Of a stretch of 64,000 nt of DNA, positions 32,966-42,035 are shown in pieces. The position numbers were made by a program, and so were the translations under genes. How positions within the stretch are numbered: the first letter of the stretch is position 1; every line of letters starts with the position of its first letter. Origin of the DNA: Virgibacillus sp. MSP4-1 (GTDB lineage Bacteria; Bacillota; Bacilli; Bacillales; Alkalibacillaceae); contig NZ_CP048021.1 in NCBI RefSeq assembly GCF_010092505.1, positions 558,001-622,000 of the forward strand, read 5' to 3'. The notes beneath the pieces were generated by a model. That model saw only the letters and a list, made by a program, of their open reading frames with translations. It was not told the origin of the DNA and searched no databases.

Positions 32966-35026
32966 ATGACCGCTAACTTTGAAGCGAATCAATTAATCGA
33001 TGAAAAATCTCCTTATCTGCTACAGCATGCCTATAACCCTGTGAATTGGTTTCCATGGGGAGAGGAGGCTTTTGAAAAGGCGAAAAAGGAAGGGAAGCCT
33101 GTGTTTTTAAGCATTGGCTATTCGACCTGCCATTGGTGTCATGTGATGGCCCATGAATCCTTTGAAGATGAGGAAATGGCAGCACTGCTTAATGAGCGGT
33201 TTGTATCGATAAAAGTGGATCGGGAGGAGCGGCCCGATTTGGATTCCATTTACATGAAGGTCTGTCAGATGATGACCGGACATGGGGGCTGGCCGCTTAG
33301 TGTTTTCTTAACTCCGAATAAGATTCCATTTTATGCTGGTACCTATTTTCCAAAAGAGAGCAAGTATGGCATGCCGGGTTTTAAAGAAGTGATCACACAG
33401 CTCTACCGGAAATTTAAGGAAGATCCGGAACATATAGCGGAAGTCACGGACAGTGTAACGAATGCTTTCGAGAAATTGAAGCAGAAAAAGGCCAAGGAAC
33501 GGCTCACGATCGATAACACCCATAAAGCCTATAAACAGCTGGGGCGAATGTTTGATCCGGAGTATGGCGGTTTTGGGGCAGCACCGAAATTTCCGTCGGC
33601 TCATAACTTCATGTTTTTAATGAAGTATTATCACCTGACAGGTAAAAAACCCGCCAGGCAAATGGTTGAAAAAACGTTAAAATCAATGGCGGATGGGGGG
33701 CTTTTTGACCATATCGGCTTTGGATTCGCCCGTTATTCAACCGATGAAAAATGGCTGGTTCCCCATTTTGAGAAGATGCTGTATGATCAGGCGACATTAA
33801 TCATGGCATACACAGAAGGTTATCAGCTTACGGAGAATACCAGGTGGAAGCAAATCAGTGAGCAGACCATTGAATTTGTGCTAAGAGAAATGAGGAATCA
33901 AGAAGGAGCGTTCTTATCGGCGATTGACGCGGACTCAGAAGGTGAGGAAGGCAAGTACTATACATGGACAGAGGAAGAAATATTTGATGTGCTTGGAGAT
34001 GACCTCGGGGATCGTTTTTCGCAAGTTTATAATATTACTCCGGCCGGGAATTTTGAGGGAAAAAATATTCCGAACCAGATTGGAGTAAACGGGAGGAAAG
34101 TTGCGACCAGCCATAAGATGACGCTGGAGGACCTGCAGGATGAAATGGACGCCGCCCGGTTGAAGCTGCTTGAGGAAAGGGAAAAGCGAGTGTACCCACA
34201 TGTAGATGACAAAATCTTAACATCATGGAATGCCCTCATGATCGCTGCGCTGGCACGGGCCGGGAAGGTATTTGAAAAAAGTCAGTATACAGAAGCGGCT
34301 CAAACAGCCATGGATTTTGCGGAGAAGAAGCTTTTTGCAGAGGGCCGGTTGATGGTTCGTTATCGTGATGGAGAGCTGCAGAATAAAGGATTTCTTGATG
34401 ATTACGCTTTTTTATTATGGGCGTATATTGAGCTTTATGAGGCCACCTTTGATTTAGCTTACCTGCAAAAGGGCAAAAATATCGTCCAGGATCTGTTTGA
34501 ATACTTTTGGGATGACGAGGAAGGAGGGTTTTATTTTTCCGGCTATGACAGTGAGACCTTATTGACGAGGGAAAAAGAGGTATACGATGGAGCTATCCCG
34601 TCCGGAAATAGTGTAGCGGTCGTGATGCTGCAAAAAATGGCCTATCTGACAGGGGAAACGGAATGGCTGGATCGAGTGGAGGAGATGTACTACAGTTTTA
34701 AGGATGATATAGATGGGGCATCGACCGGGAGTACATTCTTTCTGCAAAGCTTGTTATTCTTTGAAACTCCAACGAAAGAGGTTGTCGTCATCGGAAATCA
34801 AGGAGATGAAAACCGGGAGAGGCTGCTGTCTGAGCTGAATAAAGCGTATTTGCCAGATGTGTCGGTCCTTGTTGGAGAATCACCTGAGGAAATCGGCGAA
34901 GTGGCTCCGTTTGCGAGGGAATACCGGCAAATGGAGGATCAGACGACCGTGTATGTGTGTGAACATTTTGCCTGCCAGCAGCCGACGACCAATGTGGATG
35001 AGGCCTTACGAGCTATTTTAGGCTGA
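32966..35026 (+). CDS. YyaL-family thioredoxin-domain protein (DUF255)
   Basis: 686 residues, usual length. The N-terminal thioredoxin-like DUF255 domain contains [20 protein letters not shown] and the STCHWCHVM active-site-like motif (near residue 52), then [13 protein letters not shown]. The rest is an alpha/alpha barrel with [11 protein letters not shown] and [14 protein letters not shown]. Homologues include SSP411/SPATA20; biochemical role is unsettled. GGAGGTGAT precedes the ATG by 6 bases. Single gene. Confidence 0.93.
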   Translation: MTANFEANQLIDEKSPYLLQHAYNPVNWFPWGEEAFEKAKKEGKPVFLSIGYSTCHWCHVMAHESFEDEEMAALLNERFVSIKVDREERPDLDSIYMKVCQMMTGHGGWPLSVFLTPNKIPFYAGTYFPKESKYGMPGFKEVITQLYRKFKEDPEHIAEVTDSVTNAFEKLKQKKAKERLTIDNTHKAYKQLGRMFDPEYGGFGAAPKFPSAHNFMFLMKYYHLTGKKPARQMVEKTLKSMADGGLFDHIGFGFARYSTDEKWLVPHFEKMLYDQATLIMAYTEGYQLTENTRWKQISEQTIEFVLREMRNQEGAFLSAIDADSEGEEGKYYTWTEEEIFDVLGDDLGDRFSQVYNITPAGNFEGKNIPNQIGVNGRKVATSHKMTLEDLQDEMDAARLKLLEEREKRVYPHVDDKILTSWNALMIAALARAGKVFEKSQYTEAAQTAMDFAEKKLFAEGRLMVRYRDGELQNKGFLDDYAFLLWAYIELYEATFDLAYLQKGKNIVQDLFEYFWDDEEGGFYFSGYDSETLLTREKEVYDGAIPSGNSVAVVMLQKMAYLTGETEWLDRVEEMYYSFKDDIDGASTGSTFFLQSLLFFETPTKEVVVIGNQGDENRERLLSELNKAYLPDVSVLVGESPEEIGEVAPFAREYRQMEDQTTVYVCEHFACQQPTTNVDEALRAILG

Positions 35027-35118
35027 TCTGGCTTATTGGAGGATTCTGATTTGGCTCTGTGCGGGCGGGCTTCCGGGGCTGGTGGATGGAGCCTTAGGGT
35101 TAGGATGGCGCTTGAGCG

Positions 35119-35275
35119 GGTGGGTGAAGGCCATTTTACCAGGCTAATGCTTGGGGAATGGCCTTCATTAGCCTTATGAAGGCCAAAAGGAAGAAAATTT
35201 TTATGGAAACTGGCCTTCACAAAGTGTGTGAAGGCCAATTTTATTTATATTTTATAATCAAGTGTCCTTCATAGC
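35119..35275. repeat. cluster of ATGAAGG(A/C)CA hairpins
   Basis: GTGAAGGCCA at 35124, a perfect hairpin TGGCCTTCAT/ATGAAGGCCA (35159-35185), another TGGCCTTCACA/TGTGAAGGCCA (35211-35237), and GTGTCCTTCAT near 35262. The third stem differs from the 14972 hairpin by a paired T-A to C-G change. The rest of 35027-35499 shows no gene. Confidence 0.65.
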
Positions 35276-35499
35276 TCATTTAATCGGTTCATTCCGCATT
35301 CCAACGGCCACTCCCCAAACGTCCTGGCTATCTATTTAGGTGTAAGGAACTAGTCCTATGGCTTTAATTTATAATTGTAATCAAACTGTTAATGGAAAAG
35401 TATGAATTTTTTGATAAACTATGTAATTAGTGGTTTACTCTTATAAAGACATGGGTAAATATACAGAAAATTACTTAATATGGGAGGAATTTGAAAAAG

Positions 35500-35766
35500 A
35501 TGAAAGCTTCTGGATTGGTAAGAAAGGTTGATGAGTTGGGACGTATCGTGATCCCTATTGAATTAAGGAGGACCATGGATATTAACATTAAAGATCCGAT
35601 CGAAATTTTTGTGGATGACGATATGATTGTTCTGAAAAAATTCCGCTCACATGAATCCTGCGTCATATGTGATAATGTGAAGGACACGGTTGATATTAAA
35701 GGAAAGAAAGTTTGCTATGACTGTGCGGAAGAGATTCAGAATGCAGGAGAACTGCAGAAAGTTTAA
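35500..35766 (+). CDS. AbrB/SpoVT-family transcriptional regulator with C-terminal zinc motif
   Basis: 88 residues. The N-terminal swapped-hairpin DNA-binding domain reads MKASGLVRKVDELGRIVIPI and ELRRTMDINIKDPIEIF, close to B. subtilis AbrB and Abh. The C-terminal half differs from AbrB: it has CVICDNV and VCYDCAEEI, a CxxC pair set likely to bind zinc. Start: ATG 35500 matches the family; a TTG at 35491, 3 bases from GGGAGG, is the alternative. Transition-state control of stationary-phase genes is likely. Confidence 0.88.
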   Translation: MKASGLVRKVDELGRIVIPIELRRTMDINIKDPIEIFVDDDMIVLKKFRSHESCVICDNVKDTVDIKGKKVCYDCAEEIQNAGELQKV

Positions 35767-35912
35767 TCTTATTATTGTATCGAAACAGGGCCGGGAATGG
35801 GTTCCTGTTTATTTTTTTGCCATGGAAAACAAGGATTTTTTTAGAAATGATTTATACTTTTTTCGTCAATAGAAAAACTATAAATAGTCCTTGAGCAAAG
35901 GAGGGAAATGTA

Positions 35913-36776
35913 ATGAAGGATGAAATGGAATATAGTGATGACCATCGTTTTATTCCGGTTACCTCGCTTACAAGCGGGATTGGACAGGCGGTTACTCCCG
36001 ATATTTACTGCTTTCCGATTCAAGTTGTGAATGTAGTGTTTCTGGGTGAGCCGGATAGGGACAATTGGATGCTTGTCGATGCCGGTATGCCAAAATCGGC
36101 GGATGATATGATCAAAGAAGTGGAAAATCGTTTCGGTGAGGATAAGGCGCCCAGTGGAATCATTCTGACGCATGGGCATTTTGATCATGTCGGTGCGATT
36201 GTGGAGCTGGTGGAGCATTGGGATGTACCGGTTTATGCCCATGAAGCCGAAATTCCCTTTTTAACAGGAGAGAAAAGCTATCCTGAACCTGATTCTACAG
36301 TTGAAGGCGGGATGGTGGCGAAAATGTCCCCTTATTTTCCGAATGAACCTGTGAACCTGGGGAATCATGTGCAGGCCTTACCAGCTGATGGAAGTGTTCC
36401 TCATCTTGAAGAGTGGCAATGGGTACATACACCGGGACATAGCCCGGGTCATGTATCGTTTTTCCGGGAACAGGACCGTTCATTAATTGCCGGTGATGCA
36501 TTTGTTACGGTGAAGCAGGAAAATCTTTTTAAGGTTATGGTTCAGGAGCAGGAAATCAGTGGTCCTCCGCGTTATTTAACTCCGGATTGGGAGGCAGCCC
36601 GTGAGTCTGTACGAAAGCTTGAAGGGTTAAAACCGAATGTGGCTGTTACCGGACACGGGATTCCAATGTCAGGCGAGGAACTTTCTGTACAATTGAAAAA
36701 GCTGGCTGACCATTTTGATCGTATCGCTATTCCTGATTATGGGCGGTATGTGGATGGTCAGGATAAGGAGCATTAG
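35913..36776 (+). CDS. MBL-fold metallohydrolase
   Basis: 287 residues. The metal-binding motif THGHFDHVG (near residue 87), the later HTPGHSPGHVS with His, AGDAF with the bridging Asp, and TGHG near the C-terminus give all expected ligands. Substrate is not evident; the YflN/YqjP-type group of bacillus MBL proteins is the nearest in feel. AAAGGAGGG lies 8 bases before the ATG. Single gene. Confidence 0.9.
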   Translation: MKDEMEYSDDHRFIPVTSLTSGIGQAVTPDIYCFPIQVVNVVFLGEPDRDNWMLVDAGMPKSADDMIKEVENRFGEDKAPSGIILTHGHFDHVGAIVELVEHWDVPVYAHEAEIPFLTGEKSYPEPDSTVEGGMVAKMSPYFPNEPVNLGNHVQALPADGSVPHLEEWQWVHTPGHSPGHVSFFREQDRSLIAGDAFVTVKQENLFKVMVQEQEISGPPRYLTPDWEAARESVRKLEGLKPNVAVTGHGIPMSGEELSVQLKKLADHFDRIAIPDYGRYVDGQDKEH

Positions 36777-36820
36777 AACAATACTAAACACCCGTAATTC
36801 AAATTTTCCCTAATGATTAG

Positions 36821-36976
36821 TCCAAAGTAATTAAAGGATTCTTAGAAAATACAAATGCAGAAGCTCATAATTTGATAGTTTTTCAAGACCAACAAATCCG
36901 TTTTACACCTACATTTCTATTTGTAGATAAAAACGATCAGGTTCAATTTGTTTATGTTCCAGTCTTTAGTAATTGA
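36821..36976 (+). pseudogene. decayed C-terminal fragment of a redoxin-like protein
   Basis: An open frame without a start codon encodes about 51 residues, including FTPTFLFVDKNDQVQFVYV, which resembles the cis-Pro strand and following hairpin of thioredoxin/peroxiredoxin-like proteins (TPTFLFVDKDG). A stop codon sits immediately upstream at 36818 and nothing coding precedes it. Its DNA is much more AT-rich than neighbouring genes. Likely remnant of a lost gene; it occupies the middle of the otherwise empty 36777-37154 gap. Confidence 0.45.
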
Positions 36977-37154
36977 TTTTTGTGTTCATATACTTGCTGA
37001 TGTATATCGAGAACAAGGGCGGATTTGAATAATCGAGGAATAGATAAGTTTAAAATATTTAACAGCAAAAATCCCTTTTATCAATACAGGGGGTTCACAA
37101 TTTTCAAAATTAACGTTATAACTGGAATAATACGAGTTATAGGAGAGTGATCGA

Positions 37155-37526
37155 ATGAAGGCTATACAAACGGATCAGGCACCGCAGGCTATTGGGCCCT
37201 ATTCACAGGCAGTGGAGGCTGGAGGATTCCTGTATGTTTCCGGGCAAATTCCAATCCATCCGGAAAATGGGGAAATTGCCACCGGGATTGTTAATCAGAC
37301 TGAGCAGGTGATGAAAAATATTAAGGCGATCCTGTCAGAGGCTGGTCTTGGCTTTTCCAATGTTGTGAAGTTTACTATCTACACAACGTCCATGGAAGAC
37401 TTTCCAACCATCAACGATACATATGCCAAATTTCTGGAAGAGCCCTATCCGGCCAGAGCTACTGTGGAAGTCAGTAAACTGCCTAAGGATGTTCTTGTGG
37501 AGATCGATGCGGTCGCGTTTAAATAA
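37155..37526 (+). CDS. ridA: RidA-family enamine/imine deaminase
   Basis: 123 residues. Motifs: QAPQAIGPYSQAVEAGGFLYVSGQ region, FSNVVKFTIYTTSMEDFP and the signature PARATVEVSKLPKDVLVEID with the catalytic Arg and Glu. It hydrolyses reactive 2-aminoacrylate made by PLP enzymes in the cytosol. AGGAGAGTGA precedes the ATG. A terminator follows at 37583. Confidence 0.95.
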   Translation: MKAIQTDQAPQAIGPYSQAVEAGGFLYVSGQIPIHPENGEIATGIVNQTEQVMKNIKAILSEAGLGFSNVVKFTIYTTSMEDFPTINDTYAKFLEEPYPARATVEVSKLPKDVLVEIDAVAFK

Positions 37527-37530
37527 TCTG

Positions 37531-37555
37531 GGGACTGTCCCCACATGCTTTAAAG
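37531..37555 (+). repeat. 25-base repeat, copy 2
   Basis: Identical over 25 bases to 21574-21598; begins GGGACTGTCCCC. It starts 5 bases after the ridA stop. Confidence 0.7.
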
Positions 37556-37582
37556 TATGAAAGTCACCTCGTCATCATAGGG

Positions 37583-37613
37583 GATACCAGGTTTGCTTTC
37601 TGGTCTTTTTTTC
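37583..37613 (+). terminator. terminator after ridA
   Basis: ACCAG and CTGGT, extended by GA/TC, around a short loop, followed by CTTTTTTT. Confidence 0.7.
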
Positions 37614-37686
37614 TCATGCTCTATGATGATAGGGGTGATTTTTACCGTTCTTGTGGTTCATGCCGGGTGGTATTCATGATGCAACT

Positions 37687-37745
37687 AAAAAACATGAATG
37701 ATTGCCTCCTGCCCTTGGTAAAGGACAGGGAGACAACCATTCATG
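37687..37745 (-). terminator. terminator of the narK-PAS gene
   Basis: CATGAATG and CATTCATG close a long stem that also pairs TTG/CAA and CTCCTG/CAGGGAG; on the minus strand six T residues follow. Confidence 0.85.
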
Positions 37746-37765
37746 CCTGGTTGGTGCTATCGTTC

Positions 37766-39262
37766 TTATTCATCTTTCGGGATTTCCGTAAACATGCCTG
37801 CATAGTAGTTTTCTTCACCAGTTTCATCTTTAATGGTACTGATGGTTAACCACTCCCGGTAAATCTCGCCATTTTTACGCTTGTTCCAGATTTCTCCCTG
37901 CCAGAAGCCATTTTCCCGAATGTCTTCCCACATATCCTTATAAAAGTTCTCATCATGTTTTCCGGAATGCAGGAGACGAGGGGTTTCGCCAATAGCCTCT
38001 TCAGCTTCATAGCCTGTAACCTCCGTGAAGGCCGGGTTTACCCGCTGGATGACTCCCTTTCCATCGGTTACCATGATTCCCTGGCCAGAGTGATGGATAA
38101 TGTCATTGGCAGCTGTTAATTTTCCAGTATAATACATAAAGATGACGATAATTAAACTTGCCAGTGCAACCTGGGACAGCGCCATAAATCCGATGGCGTA
38201 GTGACCTGTTATCTCGAATACGGACGTCAGAACAAGTGGTGGGAAAAAGCCTCCAAGTCCGCCCATTGCAGCTACGATTCCGTTAACAATACCGCTTTGT
38301 TTAGAAAAGTAGAGGGGAACGAGTTTGAATATAGTACCATTCCCAATCCCCGCACAGACAGCAACTAATAATGTACCAAACGTGTATAATACAATGTCAG
38401 GTGAAAAGGATAGAATAATTCCGGCAACAGTAAGTCCGGCAAATAAAATCATCAGTACACGGTATGGATTGAAGCGGTCACCCAGCCAGCCCCCTACAGG
38501 CCGGATAAAGGTGGCAAGTGCGATGAATCCGGCTGTTCGCATACCTGCATCCACTTCGGTTAACCCAAAGTGAGAAACAAGGAAGTTTGGTAAATAAACG
38601 GTAAACGCCACAAATGATCCAAATGTCAGGAAGTAGAAAATACTTAAGAACCAAAGTGTACTATTGCGGTAAACACTCTTTATCTGCTCCATTAAAGGCG
38701 TTACATTCTTTTCTTCCTTACGATCCCCGAATAGGAAGACGAGTAAGGCAAAGACAATTAACAGAATTAAATAAAATCGAATGGTCATGCGCCAGCCAAA
38801 GGCTTCAGCTATAATTGGAGCGGCAAAGGTTGAAATAGCTGTCCCCACGTTACCTACCCCGTAAATTCCATTGATAAGGCCTTGTTTTTCCTTAGGATAG
38901 TATTTCGGGAGGGACGTAACACCTATAGAGAAGGTTGCTCCCCCAATACCGATAAAGAATCCGCCTAAAATAAGGTCAAAAAAGGAATCTGCTGTGCTTA
39001 AATAAAAGACCGGGAATAGCAGCAGAATTAAACTGGCTAAAAATAAGTATCTGGCGCCAAACACGTTTGTCCAATAACCAATAGGTACACGCAGAATGGA
39101 ACCTAAAATTACAGGTACAGCCGTAACCCAGGTAGCCTGAGTCGGTGTCAGAGCAATATCCTGATTAATAAATGACATGAGTGAGGATAAAATTACCCAT
39201 ACCATAAACCCTACAACAAGACTTGAAGTTTGCAGAGTCAGTTGTACATTCCCTTTTTTCAT
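37766..39262 (-). CDS. NarK-type nitrate/nitrite MFS transporter fused to a C-terminal PAS domain
   Basis: 498 residues. Residues 1-380 form a twelve-helix major-facilitator domain with NarK-type signatures: the Arg in LGSILRVPIGYWTN, GVGNVGTAIST, RPVGGWLGDR and GIGNGTIFKLVP. Residues about 390-495 form a PAS domain: GQGIMVTDGKGVIQRVNPAF, TEVTGYEAEEAIGETPRLL and GFWQGEIWNKRKNGEIYREW with the usual PAC end. Nothing follows the PAS, so there is no output domain. A cytosolic sensor controlling transport is a reasonable inference. GGAAGGAG precedes the ATG. The moco genes next door fit nitrate respiration, but nar structural genes are not in the window. Confidence 0.92.
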   Translation of the reverse strand: MKKGNVQLTLQTSSLVVGFMVWVILSSLMSFINQDIALTPTQATWVTAVPVILGSILRVPIGYWTNVFGARYLFLASLILLLFPVFYLSTADSFFDLILGGFFIGIGGATFSIGVTSLPKYYPKEKQGLINGIYGVGNVGTAISTFAAPIIAEAFGWRMTIRFYLILLIVFALLVFLFGDRKEEKNVTPLMEQIKSVYRNSTLWFLSIFYFLTFGSFVAFTVYLPNFLVSHFGLTEVDAGMRTAGFIALATFIRPVGGWLGDRFNPYRVLMILFAGLTVAGIILSFSPDIVLYTFGTLLVAVCAGIGNGTIFKLVPLYFSKQSGIVNGIVAAMGGLGGFFPPLVLTSVFEITGHYAIGFMALSQVALASLIIVIFMYYTGKLTAANDIIHHSGQGIMVTDGKGVIQRVNPAFTEVTGYEAEEAIGETPRLLHSGKHDENFYKDMWEDIRENGFWQGEIWNKRKNGEIYREWLTISTIKDETGEENYYAGMFTEIPKDE

Positions 39263-39680
39263 TCCTGATACTCCTTCCGTTAGTACTCGTTATCCTTTAA
39301 TTTGTGTTTATTTCATTGATTTATCCAGTATGCAAAAACAAAACCTTTTAGCTGATGATGACGACATTGGGGTAAGGACAATGGGGGTATAGCATTCTTT
39401 TCCACATTTTCCTTGTTCAAAAACTTTTCTAAAGTCATTGATGATGGCCATTTCATTCAGGCAAATCATCGTGTATGCTAGTTTGTGATGTTTGTCTTAA
39501 GCTGAACTGGAAAGGGCTAACACAATCATCATTATAAAGATGTTTACGGAACGATAGTTAGTGAAAAAGTGAACATTCTCGTAATTTTTTGTGTCGAACT
39601 CTTCTGTAATACATGGTGTTTTGCAGGAATAAATATGTCGACATAGAAGCTCAGCTGTACATATAATTCCGTACTTTTTT
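39263..39680. other. intergenic region upstream of narK-PAS
   Basis: No gene seen. Weak features only: one ATCAA half-site on the minus strand near 39315 and a TTGTGATGTTTGTC stretch near 39483. No convincing FNR box or promoter pair could be assigned. Confidence 0.4.
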
Positions 39681-39787
39681 CATCACGTTTTAAACTGGCC
39701 GTATTGTCCCCTGGTTCAAGTTTTAAGGGTGCTCCAGAAAAACTAGAGGGGATGAAAAACCTCTCACTGAGAGCACTTTCACTTTAT
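39681..39787 (+). repeat. dispersed GGCCGTAAT-type repeat, copy 5
   Basis: CATCACGTTTTAAACTGGCC then GTATTGTCCCC, TTCAAGTTTTAAGGGTGC, a CTCTCACTGAGAG hairpin and CACTTTCACTTTATG. It lies 80 bases upstream of the mobB start. Confidence 0.6.
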
Positions 39788-39869
39788 GTATTTCTAGCTT
39801 TAAAGAGGGGATTCCTTTTTCCTGTTTCAAATGATTGAATCGCAAATTGTCCTGTTAGGAGGAGGAGCC

Positions 39870-40367
39870 TTGACGAAGGTTATTCAGGTAGTGGGCTATA
39901 AAAATACTGGAAAAACGACCATGATGGAGTGGTTTGTGAATTACTTTATACAGAAAGGTTACCGTGTTGGAACGATTAAGCATGATGGGCATGAGTTTGA
40001 AATGGACCATGAAGATACGGATACGTGGCGGCACACCAAAGCAGGAGCTCATGTAACAGCGATCTCATCCCGGCAAAAATCTGCAATCGTAAAGCAGCAG
40101 CCAATGAGCTTAGAAGAAATGATTCAGCAGATGGACCAGGATGTGGACCTTATTTTTGTGGAAGGATTTAAGAAAGCAGATTTTCCTAAAATTGTGATGC
40201 TTAAAGAGAGACAGGAGCTTTCTTTCCTTCAAAGCCTTACGAATGTAGTGGCCTGCATCACCTGGTTTTCGGACTGCTTATGGGAAGGCGAGACGTTTTC
40301 GATAGAAGAAAAGCAGAAGGTATGTTATTTTCTGAATAAGAATGTGATTCAAAAGGGAGGACATTAG
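39870..40367 (+). CDS. mobB: molybdopterin-guanine dinucleotide biosynthesis protein B
   Basis: 165-residue GTP-binding protein assisting attachment of GMP to molybdopterin. P-loop GYKNTGKTT (about residues 8-16), then GTIKHDGHEFEMDHEDTDTW and FVEGFKKADFPKIV are family marks. Start: TTG at 39870 with TTAGGAGGAGG just upstream; the frame from 39831 would add unrelated residues. First gene of a mobB-moaE-moaD(-moaC) cluster; a dispersed repeat sits just before it. Confidence 0.93.
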   Translation: MTKVIQVVGYKNTGKTTMMEWFVNYFIQKGYRVGTIKHDGHEFEMDHEDTDTWRHTKAGAHVTAISSRQKSAIVKQQPMSLEEMIQQMDQDVDLIFVEGFKKADFPKIVMLKERQELSFLQSLTNVVACITWFSDCLWEGETFSIEEKQKVCYFLNKNVIQKGGH

Positions 40368-40368
40368 G

Positions 40369-40857
40369 ATGACCACCGACGTTTTTCAAAAGCCTTTTGT
40401 CGTAACAGAAACACCTTTATCAATAGATCGGGCTATGCAGCAAGTGACCAACCCGAAAGCAGGGGCTGTAAACCTTTTTGTAGGCACAGTCAGAGAGTGG
40501 ACAGGAGATAAACAGACGCAGTATCTGGAATACGAAGCCTATGTGGAAATGGCGGAAAAGATGCTGCAGAAGATTGGCACGGAAATACAGGAAAAATGGC
40601 CGGGAGCACGGGTGACGATTCAGCACCGGATTGGCAGGATGGAAATTTCTGATATTGCTGTGATTGTGGCTGTATCCACCCCGCACCGCAATGAATCCTA
40701 CGAGGCTTCCCGTCATGGCATTGAACGGATTAAACAGATGGTTCCGATCTGGAAAAAGGAGTTCTGGACGGATGGGGAGTCATGGGTCGGCAACCAGCAG
40801 GAAACGGTGGCTTATCCTGAAGGGAAACCGGAAAATGGAGGGGAGACGAATGGTTAA
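40369..40857 (+). CDS. moaE: molybdopterin synthase catalytic subunit
   Basis: 162 residues. Motifs GAVNLFVGTVREWTGDK, LEYEAYVEMAEKML, HRIGRMEISDIAVIVAVSTPHR and IKQMVPIWKKEFW with the active-site Lys pair. It converts precursor Z to molybdopterin using the MoaD thiocarboxylate. The ATG lies one base after the mobB stop, and its 3' end overlaps moaD by 8 bases, so the three genes are translationally coupled. Confidence 0.95.
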   Translation: MTTDVFQKPFVVTETPLSIDRAMQQVTNPKAGAVNLFVGTVREWTGDKQTQYLEYEAYVEMAEKMLQKIGTEIQEKWPGARVTIQHRIGRMEISDIAVIVAVSTPHRNESYEASRHGIERIKQMVPIWKKEFWTDGESWVGNQQETVAYPEGKPENGGETNG

Positions 40858-41092
40858 AATCTTATTTTTTGCCGGACTTGCGGAGAAAACAGGTAAGCGG
40901 GAAATGCAAATCGATGAAGGGACCAACTGGCAGGTAGGACAGCTGCGCGACTGGCTTCAGGAACAGTATCCACAGGCCAAAAGTGAACTGTCCCATTCCA
41001 TGATTGCCGTGAATGAGGAATATGCAACGAAAGACGAATGGATCAATGACCAGGATGTTGTGGCCTTTATTCCCCCTGTCAGTGGCGGTTAA
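40850..41092 (+). CDS. moaD: molybdopterin synthase sulfur carrier subunit
   Basis: 80-residue ubiquitin-fold protein ending VAFIPPVSGG, with the C-terminal Gly-Gly that carries the thiocarboxylate. KILFFAGLAEKTGKREM opens the fold. The start overlaps the moaE end; GGAGGGGAG lies upstream. Length is normal for MoaD. Confidence 0.94.
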   Translation: MVKILFFAGLAEKTGKREMQIDEGTNWQVGQLRDWLQEQYPQAKSELSHSMIAVNEEYATKDEWINDQDVVAFIPPVSGG

Positions 41093-41208
41093 TGGGAGTT
41101 AGGGTAGACAGTATTTTTTTATGGATGATGACGACAGGATTTTCCATAAATGTTGGGAAAACAGACCGGTAATCAATATGGAAAACATACATACAGGAGG
41201 TTTTTCGT

Positions 41209-41682
41209 TTGGATGGTTTTACACACTTTAATAATCAGGGCCGTGCGAATATGGTCGATATTTCAGAAAAACAAGATACCGGACGCACAGCCGTTGCTTT
41301 CTCACAGGTGAAAATGAATGAGGAGGTATGGACGGCTGTTCAGGAAGGCAATATGAAAAAAGGCGATGTGCTGGCGGTGGCCCAGACTGCCGGCATTATG
41401 GGAGGAAAGAAAACCTCAGACCTCATCCCCATGTGCCATCCGTTAATGCTGACCAAACTGGACATCCGATTTGAATTTCCTGAAACAGGACGGATTGAAA
41501 TTTATGTAACAGTTAAAACCAAGGGCTCCACAGGTGTTGAAATGGAGGCATTAACAGCTGCCAGCGTTACGGGATTAACCATTTATGATATGTGCAAAGC
41601 GATGGATAAAGGCATGGAACTGGGACCCACCTATTTATTGGAAAAAGAGGGCGGTAAGAGTGGTTATTATCAGCGGGGATAG
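41209..41682 (+). CDS. moaC: cyclic pyranopterin monophosphate synthase
   Basis: 157 residues. [72 protein letters not shown] and CKAMDKGM are the conserved MoaC blocks with catalytic Lys and Asp residues. It starts with TTG 41209, 8 bases from AGGAGG. A 116-base gap separates it from moaD, without a clear terminator. The MoaA partner is not in the window. Confidence 0.94.
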   Translation: MDGFTHFNNQGRANMVDISEKQDTGRTAVAFSQVKMNEEVWTAVQEGNMKKGDVLAVAQTAGIMGGKKTSDLIPMCHPLMLTKLDIRFEFPETGRIEIYVTVKTKGSTGVEMEALTAASVTGLTIYDMCKAMDKGMELGPTYLLEKEGGKSGYYQRG

Positions 41683-41730
41683 GACGGGTAAACAAGAATG
41701 ATTAAATGAAAAGACATGTGTAGGAACCGC

Positions 41731-41969
41731 CCTGCGGAAATATACTTCGCTTTCACCCAAGGGCACAAGTGCGACATCACTCAATCTCCCTTTGGTTGTT
41801 TTCGTAGTGTCTTCTTTGTCGTGGGCGGTTGATAAGTCTCCTCGCGCTATCGCACTTGTCCAGTTACGGCTCCCAGGCCCAAACAGTCATAAGCAGAATC
41901 CACTACATGACAGAAAGCGTGTCACTCCATGAATTCTGCTTATGCTGTCAAATCTAAACGGTTGCCTTA
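41731..41969. repeat. MITE-like mosaic element, copy 2 (right end missing)
   Basis: CTGCGGAAATATACTTCGCT to AAACGGTTGCCTTA, about 90% identical to the left part of the element at 30741. The right terminal repeat and the ACGAACAGG module are absent. The hairpin (41888-41944) is kept with one mismatch. It sits between moaC and a decayed SDR gene. Confidence 0.68.
41888..41944. repeat. structured hairpin H3
   Basis: CATAAGCAGAATCCA and TGAATTCTGCTTATG pair with one mismatch; inner TGACA/TGTCA arms are kept although the loop differs from H2. Confidence 0.7.
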
Positions 41970-42035
41970 TGCCCCGACCTCGTTCAGTTCTGTTTGGTAA
42001 TTTAATTATTTGTTTTCTACACGGTTTAGAACAAT

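Noticed and set aside
37616-37849. 77-codon plus-strand ORF between ridA and narK-PAS
   Set aside because: It runs through the narK terminator and into the coding strand of narK; no ribosome site.
39308-39321. FNR box upstream of the narK-PAS gene
   Set aside because: Only one ATCAA half-site is present; the other half does not match TTGAT.
39757-39775. CTCTCACTGAGAG as part of a TPP riboswitch
   Set aside because: Only a short hairpin; the rest of the thi-box consensus is absent and no thiamine gene follows. It is part of the dispersed repeat.
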